Under the pieces are notes generated by a model that ran no database searches, had not been told where the DNA came from, and worked only from the letters and a program-made list of their open reading frames with translations. From assembly GCF_001625215.2 (NCBI RefSeq), contig NC_030383.2, forward strand, positions 53,626,380-53,690,379: a stretch of DNA of 64,000 bases, read 5' to 3'. Of this stretch, positions 10,718 through 20,641 are shown piece by piece (the stretch's first letter is position 1; the number at the start of each line of letters is the position of its first letter). This stretch comes from Daucus carota subsp. sativus. Taxonomy: Eukaryota > Streptophyta > Magnoliopsida > Apiales > Apiaceae. Position numbers and translations under genes: made by a program.

Positions 10718-11760
10718 AGTAAATTGTAGATTGTGTACCTGTGCTTTGCGATATATTCGATATGTGTACCTGCATTTTCGATTGTAGCAAAACTGTACAC
10801 CAACTTTGACAAATTTTACATAGTGTGTACAAACGTTAATTTCTTGTTAACGCCGTTAGTTTGTTTTTTTAAAAAGGCTGGTAAGTAAAGTGTAGTTTTA
10901 CCTACACTGGGTCATTTCTTCCCTAAATTGAAAAACCCTACACCTAAAATTATAATCTGGAGAGAAATACATGGACGAATAATGTCGTTATGGTCGACAA
11001 GCCGTGCAATGTACAATGTGGACTGAATTGAATGCTTGTAGGAGATTTGTTGGTTGTGTTCGAGGGAGGAGTGGCTGCAACTATTTCCGGTGGATCGACG
11101 AACCTGTGTGCCTTCGAGGTCGAGTTGTTATTTATGGTTTGCGAGAGAGGGTTAGAGCAACAAATATATGTTAAGCAGTATACAACCTAAAAGTAAATCC
11201 TAACAGAAGATAATCAAAACAATCTAGACCAAGCAACAAAAATTTTGGTTTCTAGCCAAATATTTTGGACAGCAACATAATACATCAACAGATTACACAA
11301 ATATATGCACCCTATGTTGTGTTTCATATGGAACATTAATAAAAACCGAGTAAGGAAAAGCTCGAGAGATTAGATGCTCACTCCTGTAGTTGGGTGCTTC
11401 ATCAGGAGCATAGACATCCGACTGATCACCATCGCGCACAAGTCAAGTCATCTCACAAACAATGCACACCTGCTGAGTTTAGCACATAATCAGATTTTTA
11501 AGAGTAAAGATGAGGTGATGTAATGGATATTGGCGGCAAATCTTACTGAAGACGGGAGTAGATTGCTTTATGTGGTGCTATTACAAGAAAGCCCACCCTT
11601 GCCTCTGTTAATTACTAACGGCGATATCAATGAACTGACGGTAGTACACGTATCGTACGTTATCTCAAAGTTGGTGCACACGCTTTGTTGTATACGAAAC
11701 TACAGGTACACACATCAAATATATGACAAACTTCAGGCACACAATATGTAATTTACTCTA
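10718..11760. mobile_element. Long-TIR Mutator-like element with captured GRF zinc-finger fragment
   Basis: The two ends are inverted copies over roughly 130-150 bp. The left reads AGTAAATTGTAGATTGTGTACC; the right in reverse reads GTAAATTACATATTGTGTGC, and both continue through GTGTGCACCAACTTTGA-type sequence to a C-GCCGTTAGT block. The 8 bp GATATTTT occurs on both sides (10710-10717 and 11761-11768), fitting a Mutator-type 8-9 bp duplication. The interior carries a zf-GRF-like protein fragment and no transposase. That is a Pack-MULE-like layout. Confidence 0.65.
10983..11175 (+). pseudogene. GRF-type zinc-finger fragment inside the long-TIR element
   Basis: The plus-strand frame opens with C-R-Y-G-R-Q-A, then T-E-L-N-A-C-R-R-F-V-G-C, then G-C-N-Y-F-R-W-I-D, and runs to a stop near 11173. 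This follows the zf-GRF plan (C-x-C-G, N-x-GRRF-x-x-C, C-x-FF-x-W-x-D), with the second Cys of the first pair replaced by Tyr and the Gly of GRRF by Cys. The domain alone is left, without a start codon in context. It is likely a captured or degenerate piece and not a working gene. Confidence 0.6.
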
Positions 11761-11768
11761 GATATTTT

Positions 11769-13180
11769 CTATTTTTTGAATCAAAAAATGTATGTTATAT
11801 ATAAAGTCGAATACCTACAAAATCTATTGTGTTCTTATGGAATTTGATCAAATACAGAGTAATATCTATTGTGTTCTTATGGAATTTGATCAAATACAAA
11901 CCAATCTTAAAATAAAAACTAAAAACCACTAATGAAACTCTTGTAATTACTTAAGGCACACTACTAAAATAAATCCCCACACACTTCCAATTAGTAAACC
12001 CAACATAACAACTATCTCCCACCCACCCAGATCCAACCAACTCTCACAGCCTCTACCTCTCGTGATTTAAGCTAACACTCACCAGCGCTATCACCTGCGA
12101 TCCGCCATCATTGTCCATCCATCTCTGACCTTGATTTCGTCATCATCGTCACCAGCTCCACCTTTCATATTCCCGGTTATCACATCATCTTCCTTTCCCC
12201 GCCATCACCACCTCTGTCCATTCTCCATCATCACCTCCATCTTTTCCTTCCCATCCCCCAATCTTTTTCGACGACCTCTCTCTTAATGTCTTGAATGACT
12301 AAAACTCGGTCATGGATTTTGGTTTTGTTAAAGCTTTGATATAGTTATAGAAATCAATGATTTGAGATATACAAATTAATTAGTGATATTTGCTTTATGA
12401 ATTAGTGATAACTGTTTTATAAATTAGTGATATTCGTTTAAAAAATAGTGATTTGTGTTTTTGAAATTAGTGATTTCAATGTCTTCTCCCATGACTGCAT
12501 CTCAGATTACCTATCACGTTACTTCTCAAACATAGAAATTAAAGATCGAAGAAGATGAAGGTTAGAGAGGGTGAGTTTGTGTTAATTGATAATCATTTTG
12601 TATGTATATGCTATGTATAGATTTGTATGTATATGCTGTGTATATCAGTTTTCTACAAATTATAGATAAACGGTAAGCAGCCGTGATTAGATAAATGGGC
12701 TGGACTTGTTAGAATAGTGGGTTCGATCACAAGTTTTTAGTTCTTAGATTTAGGTGGTTTGTAGTTGAATAGGACTCGTGTTCTTATGAAAGATATACAC
12801 CGGAGAAAGTGCAAATTTTCTCATTGAAAATTTTTATTATACATGTCATAAAACTAGTGACAACATTGTTCTGTGCAATTTTCTCAATGAATACTTTTAT
12901 TTTTGAATATTCTAAATAATATATATTTTTAATTTTTGACTTATAAGTGGTGTCCTTGTATTCTAAATTTCACGTATATCATGACATTCTGTTAACTAAA
13001 TGTAAATATTTAAATAAATTACTTAATTAGCCATTTAAACTTCAATTTTTTCGCACTCTCAACATCCGTAACAATCTAGTTTATTAAAAAACATAATCAT
13101 AAAAATATATGAGAAAAGCTTAGTTTAAGATTTCAGAAAGTATTTCAAGGATTATTTGTTTATTATACCCTTGTGTTATC
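11769..13180. other. Intergenic spacer with small repeats
   Basis: Contains a 35-bp duplication with period 42 (11822-11856 and 11864-11898), a long pyrimidine-rich stretch (11990-12290), and about five loose copies of AATTAGTGATNT (12370-12480). The pyrimidine-rich part could be a relic of a gene leader or fragment; no reading frame supports it. Confidence 0.4.
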
Positions 13181-13249
13181 AACTTTTCCAAAAGATCTTT
13201 TGGAAAAGTTAAGAGAATAATGGTATCTGGATACCATTATTCTCTTAAC
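13181..13249. repeat. Two overlapping perfect palindromes
   Basis: 13181-13210 is a 30-bp perfect palindrome (AACTTTTCCAAAAGA and its complement, no spacer). 13208-13249 has two 20-bp perfect arms (starting GTTAAGAGAATAATGG) around a 2-bp spacer. They overlap by three bases, so both share the GTT at 13208-13210. Both could extrude as hairpins. They lie 160 bp beyond the 3' end of Kunitz gene 2. Confidence 0.8.
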
Positions 13250-13407
13250 TTGTCCATATGATAATACCCTTATATTTTAATATTTGAGGAACGGAAAAAT
13301 GAACTCCTTGAAAAAGCCAAAAGCAGAAGATTATGGTTGATAATTTCCTTGTTTTATTTAAGACATAGATAAAGCACCCTCTGCAAAGCTAAGATTTCTC
13401 AGGATGC

Positions 13408-14010
13408 TTAAGCCTTTTTAAAGAAAACCTGGAAAGGCTTTCCGGCGTTTAAAGCCAAACGTCTAGTTCCACTTTTTTCAATAACTATACCAAGGTCCCC
13501 GCAAACGGGTCTACACGTGTTGCACACCGCGGGACAGTACACCAGCTTATACCACTGGTTTCGACCGGGAAGTTTCTCAATTCTGAACCAGTTACTTACC
13601 GTAGCCCCGCCAGGGTTCCCCACAACTCCTCCTGTCGAGACGAAGCGCTGACCATCAAGCTTCCACACAGTTGATTGTGCGCAGATGGATGCACCAGAGA
13701 ATTTCACATTTAAATCTGATGATACTCGTATAGTTGATTCCTTAGGGTTCACAGGTGAAAATTTTACTGGAATACCTCTGTTGAGCTCATTGGGCTCCTG
13801 GACAACGTCCATCGGGCATCGGCTAGTTCTTCCGCTGTACAATTTGAGTCCACCGCCGTTGCCTCGGACAACAGGCAAGATAAAGTAATTTGTGTCTCTC
13901 CGGAGTTCATGGCCGTCTATGTCGAGGACTTTATTGGTTTCTGCGGATGCGACCAAAGGGCTGGTTACCAGAATGACGAGGAAGGAAGCTAAGAAAATTG
14001 TGGACTTCAT
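13408..14010 (-). CDS. Kunitz-type protease inhibitor (miraculin-like), second copy
   Basis: A single-exon gene for a 200-residue Kunitz STI protein. It has an N-terminal signal peptide of about 23 residues (hydrophobic, Leu/Ile/Val-rich, ending A-S-A), then L-D-I-D-G-H-E-L-R and Y-F-I-L-P-V-V-R-G. Six cysteines sit in the same places as in the 8533-9138 protein, with the YCPAVCNTCRPVC cluster near the C-terminus. By eye the two mature proteins are about 45 percent identical, so the duplication is old. The genes are convergent, about 4.3 kb apart, with a Pack-MULE-like element and two palindromes between. A TATA-like box (14061-14069) and an inverted-repeat element (14153-14306) lie upstream. 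Expected to be secreted or vacuolar; target protease unknown. Confidence 0.9.
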   Translation of the reverse strand: MKSTIFLASFLVILVTSPLVASAETNKVLDIDGHELRRDTNYFILPVVRGNGGGLKLYSGRTSRCPMDVVQEPNELNRGIPVKFSPVNPKESTIRVSSDLNVKFSGASICAQSTVWKLDGQRFVSTGGVVGNPGGATVSNWFRIEKLPGRNQWYKLVYCPAVCNTCRPVCGDLGIVIEKSGTRRLALNAGKPFQVFFKKA

Positions 14011-14060
14011 TTTTTACTCTGTGGTTTTGATGATATGCATTGCAACATTATAAACGCTTA

Positions 14061-14069
14061 TTTATATAG
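14061..14069 (-). promoter_or_regulatory. TATA box of Kunitz gene 2
   Basis: On the minus strand CTATATAAA lies about 50-60 bp before the ATG at 14010, a usual position for a plant TATA box with a short leader. Confidence 0.55.
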
Positions 14070-14152
14070 TGCAGAGCTAGCTCATATCGTAGAAAAGTTT
14101 GAATTGTACAAGGAGCCGACTATATGTAATAGGTCCTGTTCTGACATATGTA

Positions 14153-14306
14153 TGTACATAATTGTGTACAAAAACATGTACATAATGACATGTGGTGGAT
14201 TCTAATTGGATGGCCCCTCTGCATTTACACCAACCACCCCAATTAAAACCCACCACATCATCTGCCACATCATTATGTACAAATTTTCTGTACACAATTA
14301 TGTGCA
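14153..14306. mobile_element. Short inverted-repeat element in Kunitz 2 promoter
   Basis: The left arm begins TGTACATAATTGTGTACA and the right arm in reverse begins TGCACATAATTGTGTACA; both continue to a TGTACATAATGA word. Arms of about 35-45 bp enclose some 70 bp. This is a MITE-like hairpin about 140 bp upstream of the Kunitz 2 start codon. No target duplication was determined. Confidence 0.55.
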
Positions 14307-14436
14307 CCTAGCACTACTCATATCATTTTCTGGTGGTTGAATGGATGTAAGTTGTGATTCTAGCCGTGGAATATTCATGTGATGGTCAGAAAAATATATA
14401 TCAGGAGAGCCCTGACATAGATGTTGATTAAAAGAC

Positions 14437-14990
14437 CCTGGCAATCGTTTCGTTTCGTATACTTTTGTTTCGTGTATTTTCGTGTTTCGTGTACTCAAAG
14501 GTGAAACCCGTATCCGCTCGTTATCAATTTCGTGTAGCTAATTTGAAACCTGTATCCGATCCGAAACGTTTCGTGTACTTTTCGTGTACATTATATATAA
14601 AAATATTACTCCATATATTTTCAATCAAAAAATAGCTTTAATAAATATTTTTGAGTATAATTTTACTAAATATGGATGATATATTTATGCTCGCATACAA
14701 TTATCTACAAATTTGTTAATGTATCTATAATATGTATCTACATATGCATATAAATATATATTTATTTAACACAATTATATATATAATATATTATAACATA
14801 TATATAATGAAATCTATGTACAAATATTTCGTGTATTTCATGTACCCAAAATGAAAACCTATATCCGACACGAAATCTATCGTATAATTTCGTGTTCGTG
14901 TACTTTCGTGTATCAAAAATCAAAACCTATATCCATTTCTTTCGTGTTTCGTTTCGTGTTAGCGTGTTACGTGTCAAATTGCCGGGCCTA
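14437..14990. mobile_element. hAT-like degenerate element rich in TTTCGTGTA words
   Basis: Both ends are built from CGTTTCGTTTCGTGTACTTT words and end in a CTGGCAAT / ATTGCCGGGCCTA pair, like hAT termini in the TAGGSCNGGCAAT style. The middle is AT-rich. No exact 8-bp duplication was found. Same architecture as 26491-27121. Confidence 0.5.
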
Positions 14991-14999
14991 ATAAGGACT

Positions 15000-15660
15000 A
15001 GAATCCATATTTAAATAAAAACAAGGCGCCTACAATATGATCCAAAATGTCAGTATTTCTTAGCACATATATACGGCACATTTACATCTTTATCATTTAC
15101 TCGTATACAATAACGTTAGCAGTTCAATCATATCAACAACTTGAATCGTAACACAAATATACGTGCAATTTTTCTGTGCAATCTACTTGAATTGGAAAGT
15201 TTGATAATATCAGGTTATATTAAAATATAGTTTCAGATAGAACGTATTATCCCTCAGAAACTATAATCAAACATATGTTTGAATTTACTTTCTAGAAAGA
15301 GCTTGTCAGCTTGGATACTTTACTCCCACGAATCAATATACTTATGTAAAAGAGAAGCGAGGGACGTGTTGATGCTGTCTTCTCAGACAGTTCCGTTCAA
15401 TTTTTCTAATTCTCTGGGATTTTTGGATGAAAAATATCAAAAATAAAAATTACCTTTTCTAGTTTCGGATTTATCGGAAGCAAGTTTCAGAACTACCTTT
15501 TTTCAAAATATCAAAAAAAAACTACCCACCTTTTTTAATTGGGGAATTACCTTCTATACTGTTTTTTCAATCTTATTTTCAAAAATACTACCTTCTCCAA
15601 TCTTATTTTCAAAAATACTACATTCTCTAAAATCTTTCAAATATACTACCTTCTCTAAAA
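15000..15660. other. Intergenic spacer with short tandem repeat
   Basis: 15555-15667 is a tandem repeat of units like TACTACCTTCTCTAAAATCTTTC, about four copies. The rest shows no gene or element border. Confidence 0.4.
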
Positions 15661-15678
15661 TCTTTCATATATATATAT

Positions 15679-16010
15679 GGGTCCTACTCTGTTACAAATC
15701 TTCTTAGCGTACAAACTACAAACCAAAATTAAAAAATCTCTAAATCAAATCGGAATATGGCACATATGGTATGGAAATTGATCGTTGCGAGATGAACAAA
15801 AATACAGTGAAGTCGGATTTCAAAAAAAGTTCACGATTGACGGAAAAATTCAAATTAAAAACGGAGGGGATTCTATGGATCATGTGTGGCAGAGTGTATA
15901 TTAGCTGGTGTGTGGTTGCCCCTGCGAGGCCATTGGATTAGATTCATCCGAGGGCTCATATTGAGTTTGTAGTTTGTACATTAACTTAGTTTGTATTTGA
16001 GCACTTCACT
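15679..16010. mobile_element. (TA)n-seated non-autonomous element A
   Basis: A 332-bp segment sits inside a (TA)n tract (ATATAT at 15667-15678 and again at 16014-16024). Its ends are imperfect inverted repeats of about 40 bp. At the left end the word ACAAAT is followed after exactly 11 bases by ACAAAC and one base later by ACAAAC. At the right end, read in reverse, ACAAAC is followed after 11 bases by ACAAAC and one base later by ACAAAC. No coding capacity. Insertion into TA microsatellites resembles rice Micron elements. Confidence 0.7.
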
Positions 16011-16025
16011 ATAAATATATATATA

Positions 16026-16946
16026 CTAGCTTATAGCTTTTTAATTATTTATAAACTTTCTAAATATATTTTAAATGGTGTTAAAAAATTTAATTTATAA
16101 ATATTAAATTAAAATTGTATGTATCATGCCAAAGAATTAAATTCTTTCTATCAAATTTTAAATTGTTTTAAGTAGAATATGTGACGCCAACTCCTATTAG
16201 ATTATATTTATAAATGTATTTTATGTTAGAATTATTATAATGTGATTTAAATATTTTTCTAAAAATTTTTATGGTTCGAGATTAAAATTGATAAACATAA
16301 TTTGTTTTGAATTAAGAAGATGGATCATAAACATGCAATAAGATGGTAGAATTTGTTTTGGATTAAGAAAAAGTTTTTGTATTCGTTCCTCACATAAATC
16401 GGGCTTATTATTTTAAAATATATGAGATAAAAATAATTTTGTGATGGTGCGATTTATATGATTCTACAAATAAAACTGGTAGAAAATATTTATTTTGGAT
16501 TAAAAAAAATCATAAACACGTGAAAGACAAAATTTGTTTTGGATTCAGAAAAGGAATTATAAACATGCACGTAGATATCAGTTGTCTTATGGAATAGAAG
16601 TTAATTTGGTTCTAATCTAACGGTACTTATTTGTTCAATATACGATTCCATGGATAAAAATAATTTTGTGACGATGCGATTTAGACGATTCTACAATTAA
16701 AATTGGTAGAAAATATTTATTTTGGATTTAAAAAAACCAAAAACACGTGAAAGACAGAATTTGTTTTGGATTCAGAAAAGGAATTATAAACATGCAATTA
16801 ATTATCAGTTTTCATATTGAACAGAATTTAGTTTTGTTCTAATCTAACGGCACTTATTTGTTCAATATACAATCCAACGGATGATAAGCTTTTGGACCAT
16901 AGGACCATGCGACCAAATTATCTCACTTACGCTTATTATATATAAG

Positions 16947-16950
<4 letters not shown>
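16026..16950 (-). mobile_element. Helitron-like copy 1, terminal hairpin deleted
   Basis: Read on the minus strand it ends TATAAGCTAG followed by T, the CTRR-T end of a Helitron. It is a diverged copy of 18958-19785 along nearly its whole length: shared AATTATTTATAAACTTT, CATGCCAAAG-ATTAAATTC, GATAAGCTTTTGGACCA, GGACCATGCGACCAAATTATCTC. The GC-rich hairpin just before the end is missing as a clean 19-bp gap between AGC repeats. Non-autonomous; no helicase. The 5' border near 16950 is approximate. Confidence 0.6.

Positions 16951-17014
<64 letters not shown>
16950..17014. repeat. (TA)n microsatellite
   Basis: About 60 bp of uninterrupted alternating AT. Together with 17379-17425 it brackets element B. 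Confidence 0.95.
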
Positions 17015-17018
<4 letters not shown>

Positions 17019-17375
17019 TTGCTCAAATGAGAACTTTCTTAAAATGAGAACCGTGAGAACTTTTTTAATTTATCAAAATCTCATTCATTTGAAGGGCCCC
17101 GCCAGGGGCACCTTCACAAAAAATGTATATCATTAAGGTCTCCACCTGGCTAGCCGAAAAAAAAATTAAAAATAAAAAAATAAAAAAATTACTGATGACG
17201 TGGCAGTGGATTTTTTTTTTTGAATTTTTTTTTTTTGACTAGCTAGGGAAAGACTAGTTTTATATACATTTTTTATATTGGGTACCCACTAGTTTGATGT
17301 TTAGATTACTCAAAATATGATAAATTAAAGAAGTTCTCACGGTTCTCATTTTAAGAAATTCTCACTGGAGTAACC

Positions 17376-17378
<3 letters not shown>
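17015..17378. mobile_element. (TA)n-seated non-autonomous element B
   Basis: A 364-bp segment between two long (TA)n tracts. Left end: GAGAAC, 11 bases, GAGAAC, 3 bases, GAGAAC. Right end in reverse: GAGAAT, 10 bases, GAGAAC, 3 bases, GAGAAC. The inverted ends match for about 50 bp (shared TTCTTAAAATGAGAACCGTG). The interior has TGACGTGGCAGTGG at 17195, a phrase also abundant in element C. No coding capacity. Confidence 0.75.
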
Positions 17379-17429
<51 letters not shown>

Positions 17430-17556
17430 TCCAAAGATGAGATCGAAAATGACATTTGAAAATTGAAACTTGAAATCAGGATTTGTAGTTGCATATATGG
17501 TTGTATATGGTTGTATTCAGTTGCATATGGTTGCATTCAGTTGATTCTATTTCACA

Positions 17557-17631
17557 AAGCCGGAGGCTGAGAATAATGTGGCTGATGCGTTGAGTAGAAA
17601 GGTGATTGTGAAAGAGTTTTTTGATGTTTAA
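17557..17631 (+). mobile_element. Ty3/gypsy pol remnant
   Basis: A short frame reads K-P-E-A-E-N-N-V-A-D-A-L-S-R-K and then ends. It is the well-known phrase at the RNase H/integrase junction of gypsy polyproteins (H-x-P-G-x-x-N-x-x-A-D-A-L-S-R). Only about 25 codons remain. Confidence 0.7.
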
Positions 17632-17724
17632 GAGTTGTGAATTCAGATTTTGTGGAGCAAATCAGAATAAGAATAATGGTAGGAAGCGATGTTTGCGTAT
17701 CAAAAGCTTATGATATTGCATATC

Positions 17725-17910
17725 AAAAAATTTTGTGGGGGCAAAACAATACAATGATCGAAAATTAACTATAATTCCATAATGTAAGTGACAGTATTTT
17801 TGGATCAATGATTCACAGCAAAAAATTTTGTGGGGGCAAAACAATACAATGATCGAAAATTAACTATAATTCCATAATGTAAGTGACAGTATTTTTGGAT
17901 CAATGATTCA
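17725..17910. repeat. 95-bp tandem duplication
   Basis: The block from AAAAAATTTTGTGGGGGC to GGATCAATGATTCA occurs twice in direct orientation with period 95 and no visible differences. It directly follows the gypsy remnant. Confidence 0.9.
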
Positions 17911-18012
17911 AATGAAATTGTGAATAGCTCATTTGCATGTTAGGTTAACATATCAAGTATTGTGCACAATGACATTAATAAACGATTAGCACAGGTATAT
18001 AATTTATTGTAA

Positions 18013-18957
18013 CTAGCTTATAGCCCTTGCAGTGTTTTTTTATTTATTTTATGAAATTTTATTTTTAATATATTTATAATGATGTAAAAAATAATTTATC
18101 AATAATAAACTATATAATTAAATAAAAATAAGATATGAAATAATATTTTTTGACTCCATGTTTATTTAGTATCATTGTTGTATTGTTCGCGACATCGTTC
18201 ATTACTAACTTCTTTGTTAATTATCTTGTGTATCTTTGACATATTCTTCATGAAAATGTCGTATGCTAATTTCTGATCAAATTTATATTTTGATATTAAC
18301 AAAATCATATATAGTGAAAAAGTTGGTGACCCATGTGGAGTGGTTTATGTTCAAGATCTTGACTAGTTTTGTGTTTGGAAGATTTTGGTGTTGTAACGGA
18401 TGTTGATTTGTATTTGAATGGGAGAGTTTTATACATAATATCAACTCGTATTATAGTATTTTCACATTTTTCTCTTAATATTTTTTGTTAATAATTTTGT
18501 GATGTTAACTATTTATTATGTGAGGATTAAATCCAACTTATTAATATTAATATTGTGTAAAATATTATTTTTGTTTAGTATGTTGTTTAAGAAAATATAT
18601 TATATAAAAGTGAATTTGTAACTATGGGATTTATATGGTTCCAGAATTAGTAGGCAATAAATTTGTTTTGGATTAAAAAAAGAATCATAAACGTGTAAAA
18701 GGCATATTTTGGATTAAAAAAATGAATCATAGATTTGCAAGTAGATATCAGTTGACTTAACTTTCAAAAAAAATAAAATAGCAGTTGACTTATAAAATAG
18801 AACATAATTATCTTTTCAATTTTTTTTTTGTCATAAATTTTCTTTTCTATTTCAATGATGCTGTTTGTTTAGTATATGATCTCACAGATGATAAAATTTT
18901 GGCAATAACATGACCATACGAAAAGCAGTAATAATTTTATACAAATACTAGCTTATA
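18013..18957 (-). mobile_element. Helitron-like copy 2, degenerate
   Basis: Starts (plus strand) CTAGCTTATAGCCC with a decayed hairpin (CCTTGCAGTG). It shares scattered phrases with copies 1 and 3 (GGATTAAAAAAAGAATCATAAAC, AGATATCAGTTGACTTA, CACAGATGATAAAATTTTGG). It abuts copy 3 head to tail. This is the most diverged of the three. Confidence 0.5.
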
Positions 18958-19785
18958 GCCCGTGCAAGGCACGGGAGCTTTTTAATTATTTATAAACTTT
19001 TTAAATATATTTTAAATGGTGTGAAAAAATTTAATTTATAAATAATAAATTAAAATTTTCAATAAAATAAAATTCGAAATTATGATTTGTTTGTAAGTTA
19101 AAACTTTGGTAAATACATCATCACAGCCATTAATGGTTTCAAATAAATTATTTTAATCAAGCAATTCCTTTTCTCGTATGTATCATGCCAAAGTATTAAA
19201 TTCTATCTATCAAATTTTAATATATTTTGAGTGGAATACGTTATGCCAACTCCTATTAGATTATATTAATAAATGTATTTTATATTAAAATTATTATAAT
19301 GTGATTTAAATATTTTTCAAAAAATTTATATGGTTCTAAATTAAAATTGATAAACATAATTTGTTTTGAATTAAGAAAAGGAATCATAAATATGCAATAA
19401 GAAAGTAGAATCTATTTTGGATTAAGAAAAAGTTTTTGTATTTGTTCCTCACATAAATCCGGCTTATTAATTTTAAAATATATTATAAAAAAATTGTGAC
19501 GGTGAGATTTATATGATTCTACGAATAAAACTGGTAGGAAATATTTATTTAGGATTAGAAAAAATCATATACATGTGAAAGACAGAATTTGTTTTGAATT
19601 CAGAAAAGAAATTATAAACATGCAAGTAGATATCAGTTGCCTTCTAGAACAGAATTTAATTTTGTTCCAATCTAACGGTGCTTATTTATTCAATATAAGA
19701 TCCAACGGATGATAAGCTTTTGGACCAGAGGACCATGCGACCAAATTATCTCCCTTACGCTTATTATATATAAGTATATAATACA
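18958..19785 (-). mobile_element. Helitron-like copy 3 with intact terminal hairpin
   Basis: On the minus strand the 3' end reads CCCGTGCCTTGCACGGG (7-bp stem, 3-nt loop), seven bases, then CTAG, with T next. That is the diagnostic Helitron 3' terminus. The body is about 830 bp, AT-rich and without helicase coding sequence, so it is non-autonomous. The 5' border near 19785, in a TTATATATAAGTATATAA stretch, is approximate. Confidence 0.65.
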
Positions 19786-19908
19786 ATTGGTTCACAATGT
19801 GACAATTTAGCTAATTAAACCTAGCTAAACTTGTATCCGGAATAACAATTGGTTCACAGTGTGACAATTTAGCTAATTAAGCCTAGGTAAACTTGTATCC
19901 GGAATAAA
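19783..19908. repeat. 63-bp tandem duplication
   Basis: ACAATTGGTTCACARTGTGACAATTTAGCTAATTAARCCTAGSTAAACTTGTATCCGGAATA-type unit is present twice with three or four differences. Confidence 0.85.
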
Positions 19909-20294
19909 ATTTGAGCATCTTCAACCTCTCTTAACTCGCAACTAAAATTGAAAAAAAAATGTTACGAAAAATATATTTAAAAAATTAGACTCCAACTACA
20001 TAATTTTCTTGTCTAAAAATTTAATCAAGCCCATGATGTTCATTATATTTGTAAAAGACATAAAAAGATTCCAAGACCTACGGGTAATTTTGGTGAAAAC
20101 CTAATAGCTAATACCTACGCATCCATTCTAAAAAAATTTCTTTAACCAATTATATGTATGTATGCGGATGTTAGGAATGCATCTTATAGTGCTGCCTGCC
20201 CGTATATGCAATCGTGTCTATGTCAATCTCGAGTGGCTTGCAACGCTAAAACATAAATATACAATACTTGCTTTGCGTTTGCGACAAACTTATT
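19909..20294. other. Intergenic spacer
   Basis: AT-rich sequence downstream of the eIF3i gene. No gene or clear element seen. Confidence 0.4.
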
Positions 20295-20382
20295 GGAATA
20301 ACTAGGCAACAAAATGCAGCATCATCTATTCTTGGTGGGGGGGAAAAAAAGATGTTGCTGCATTTTGTTGCCTAGTCATTCC
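20295..20382. ncRNA. miRNA-like hairpin candidate
   Basis: Two 33-nt arms (20295-20327 and 20350-20382) are complementary at 31 of 33 positions around a 22-nt loop. The stem core is CTAGGCAACAAAATGCAGC. Length and near-perfect pairing fit a plant pre-miRNA or a very small MITE. It lies about 260 bp beyond the eIF3i stop codon. No known miRNA family is recognised, so the RNA reading is only a hypothesis. Confidence 0.4.
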
Positions 20383-20641
20383 TCAATCGATGAAGCCTAC
20401 TAAGAGGTGGATCCCTTTTCTCACAGTATCCATTTATATCTTTTTGAGGAGAAAAAGCAAGGAAATTTTAATCATTTTCCGTACAAACAATTCAGTTCCA
20501 ACCACTAAAGGAATAACACTTTTACACCAGTCAAATAAAAAACCAATCCAGGGCACCTAGTTATAAGAATAGTTAACCACAACACTGACGAGAACAAAAA
20601 TCTTCCCACCACCGCAAGATTTGATGGTTAGGCAAGTATAA

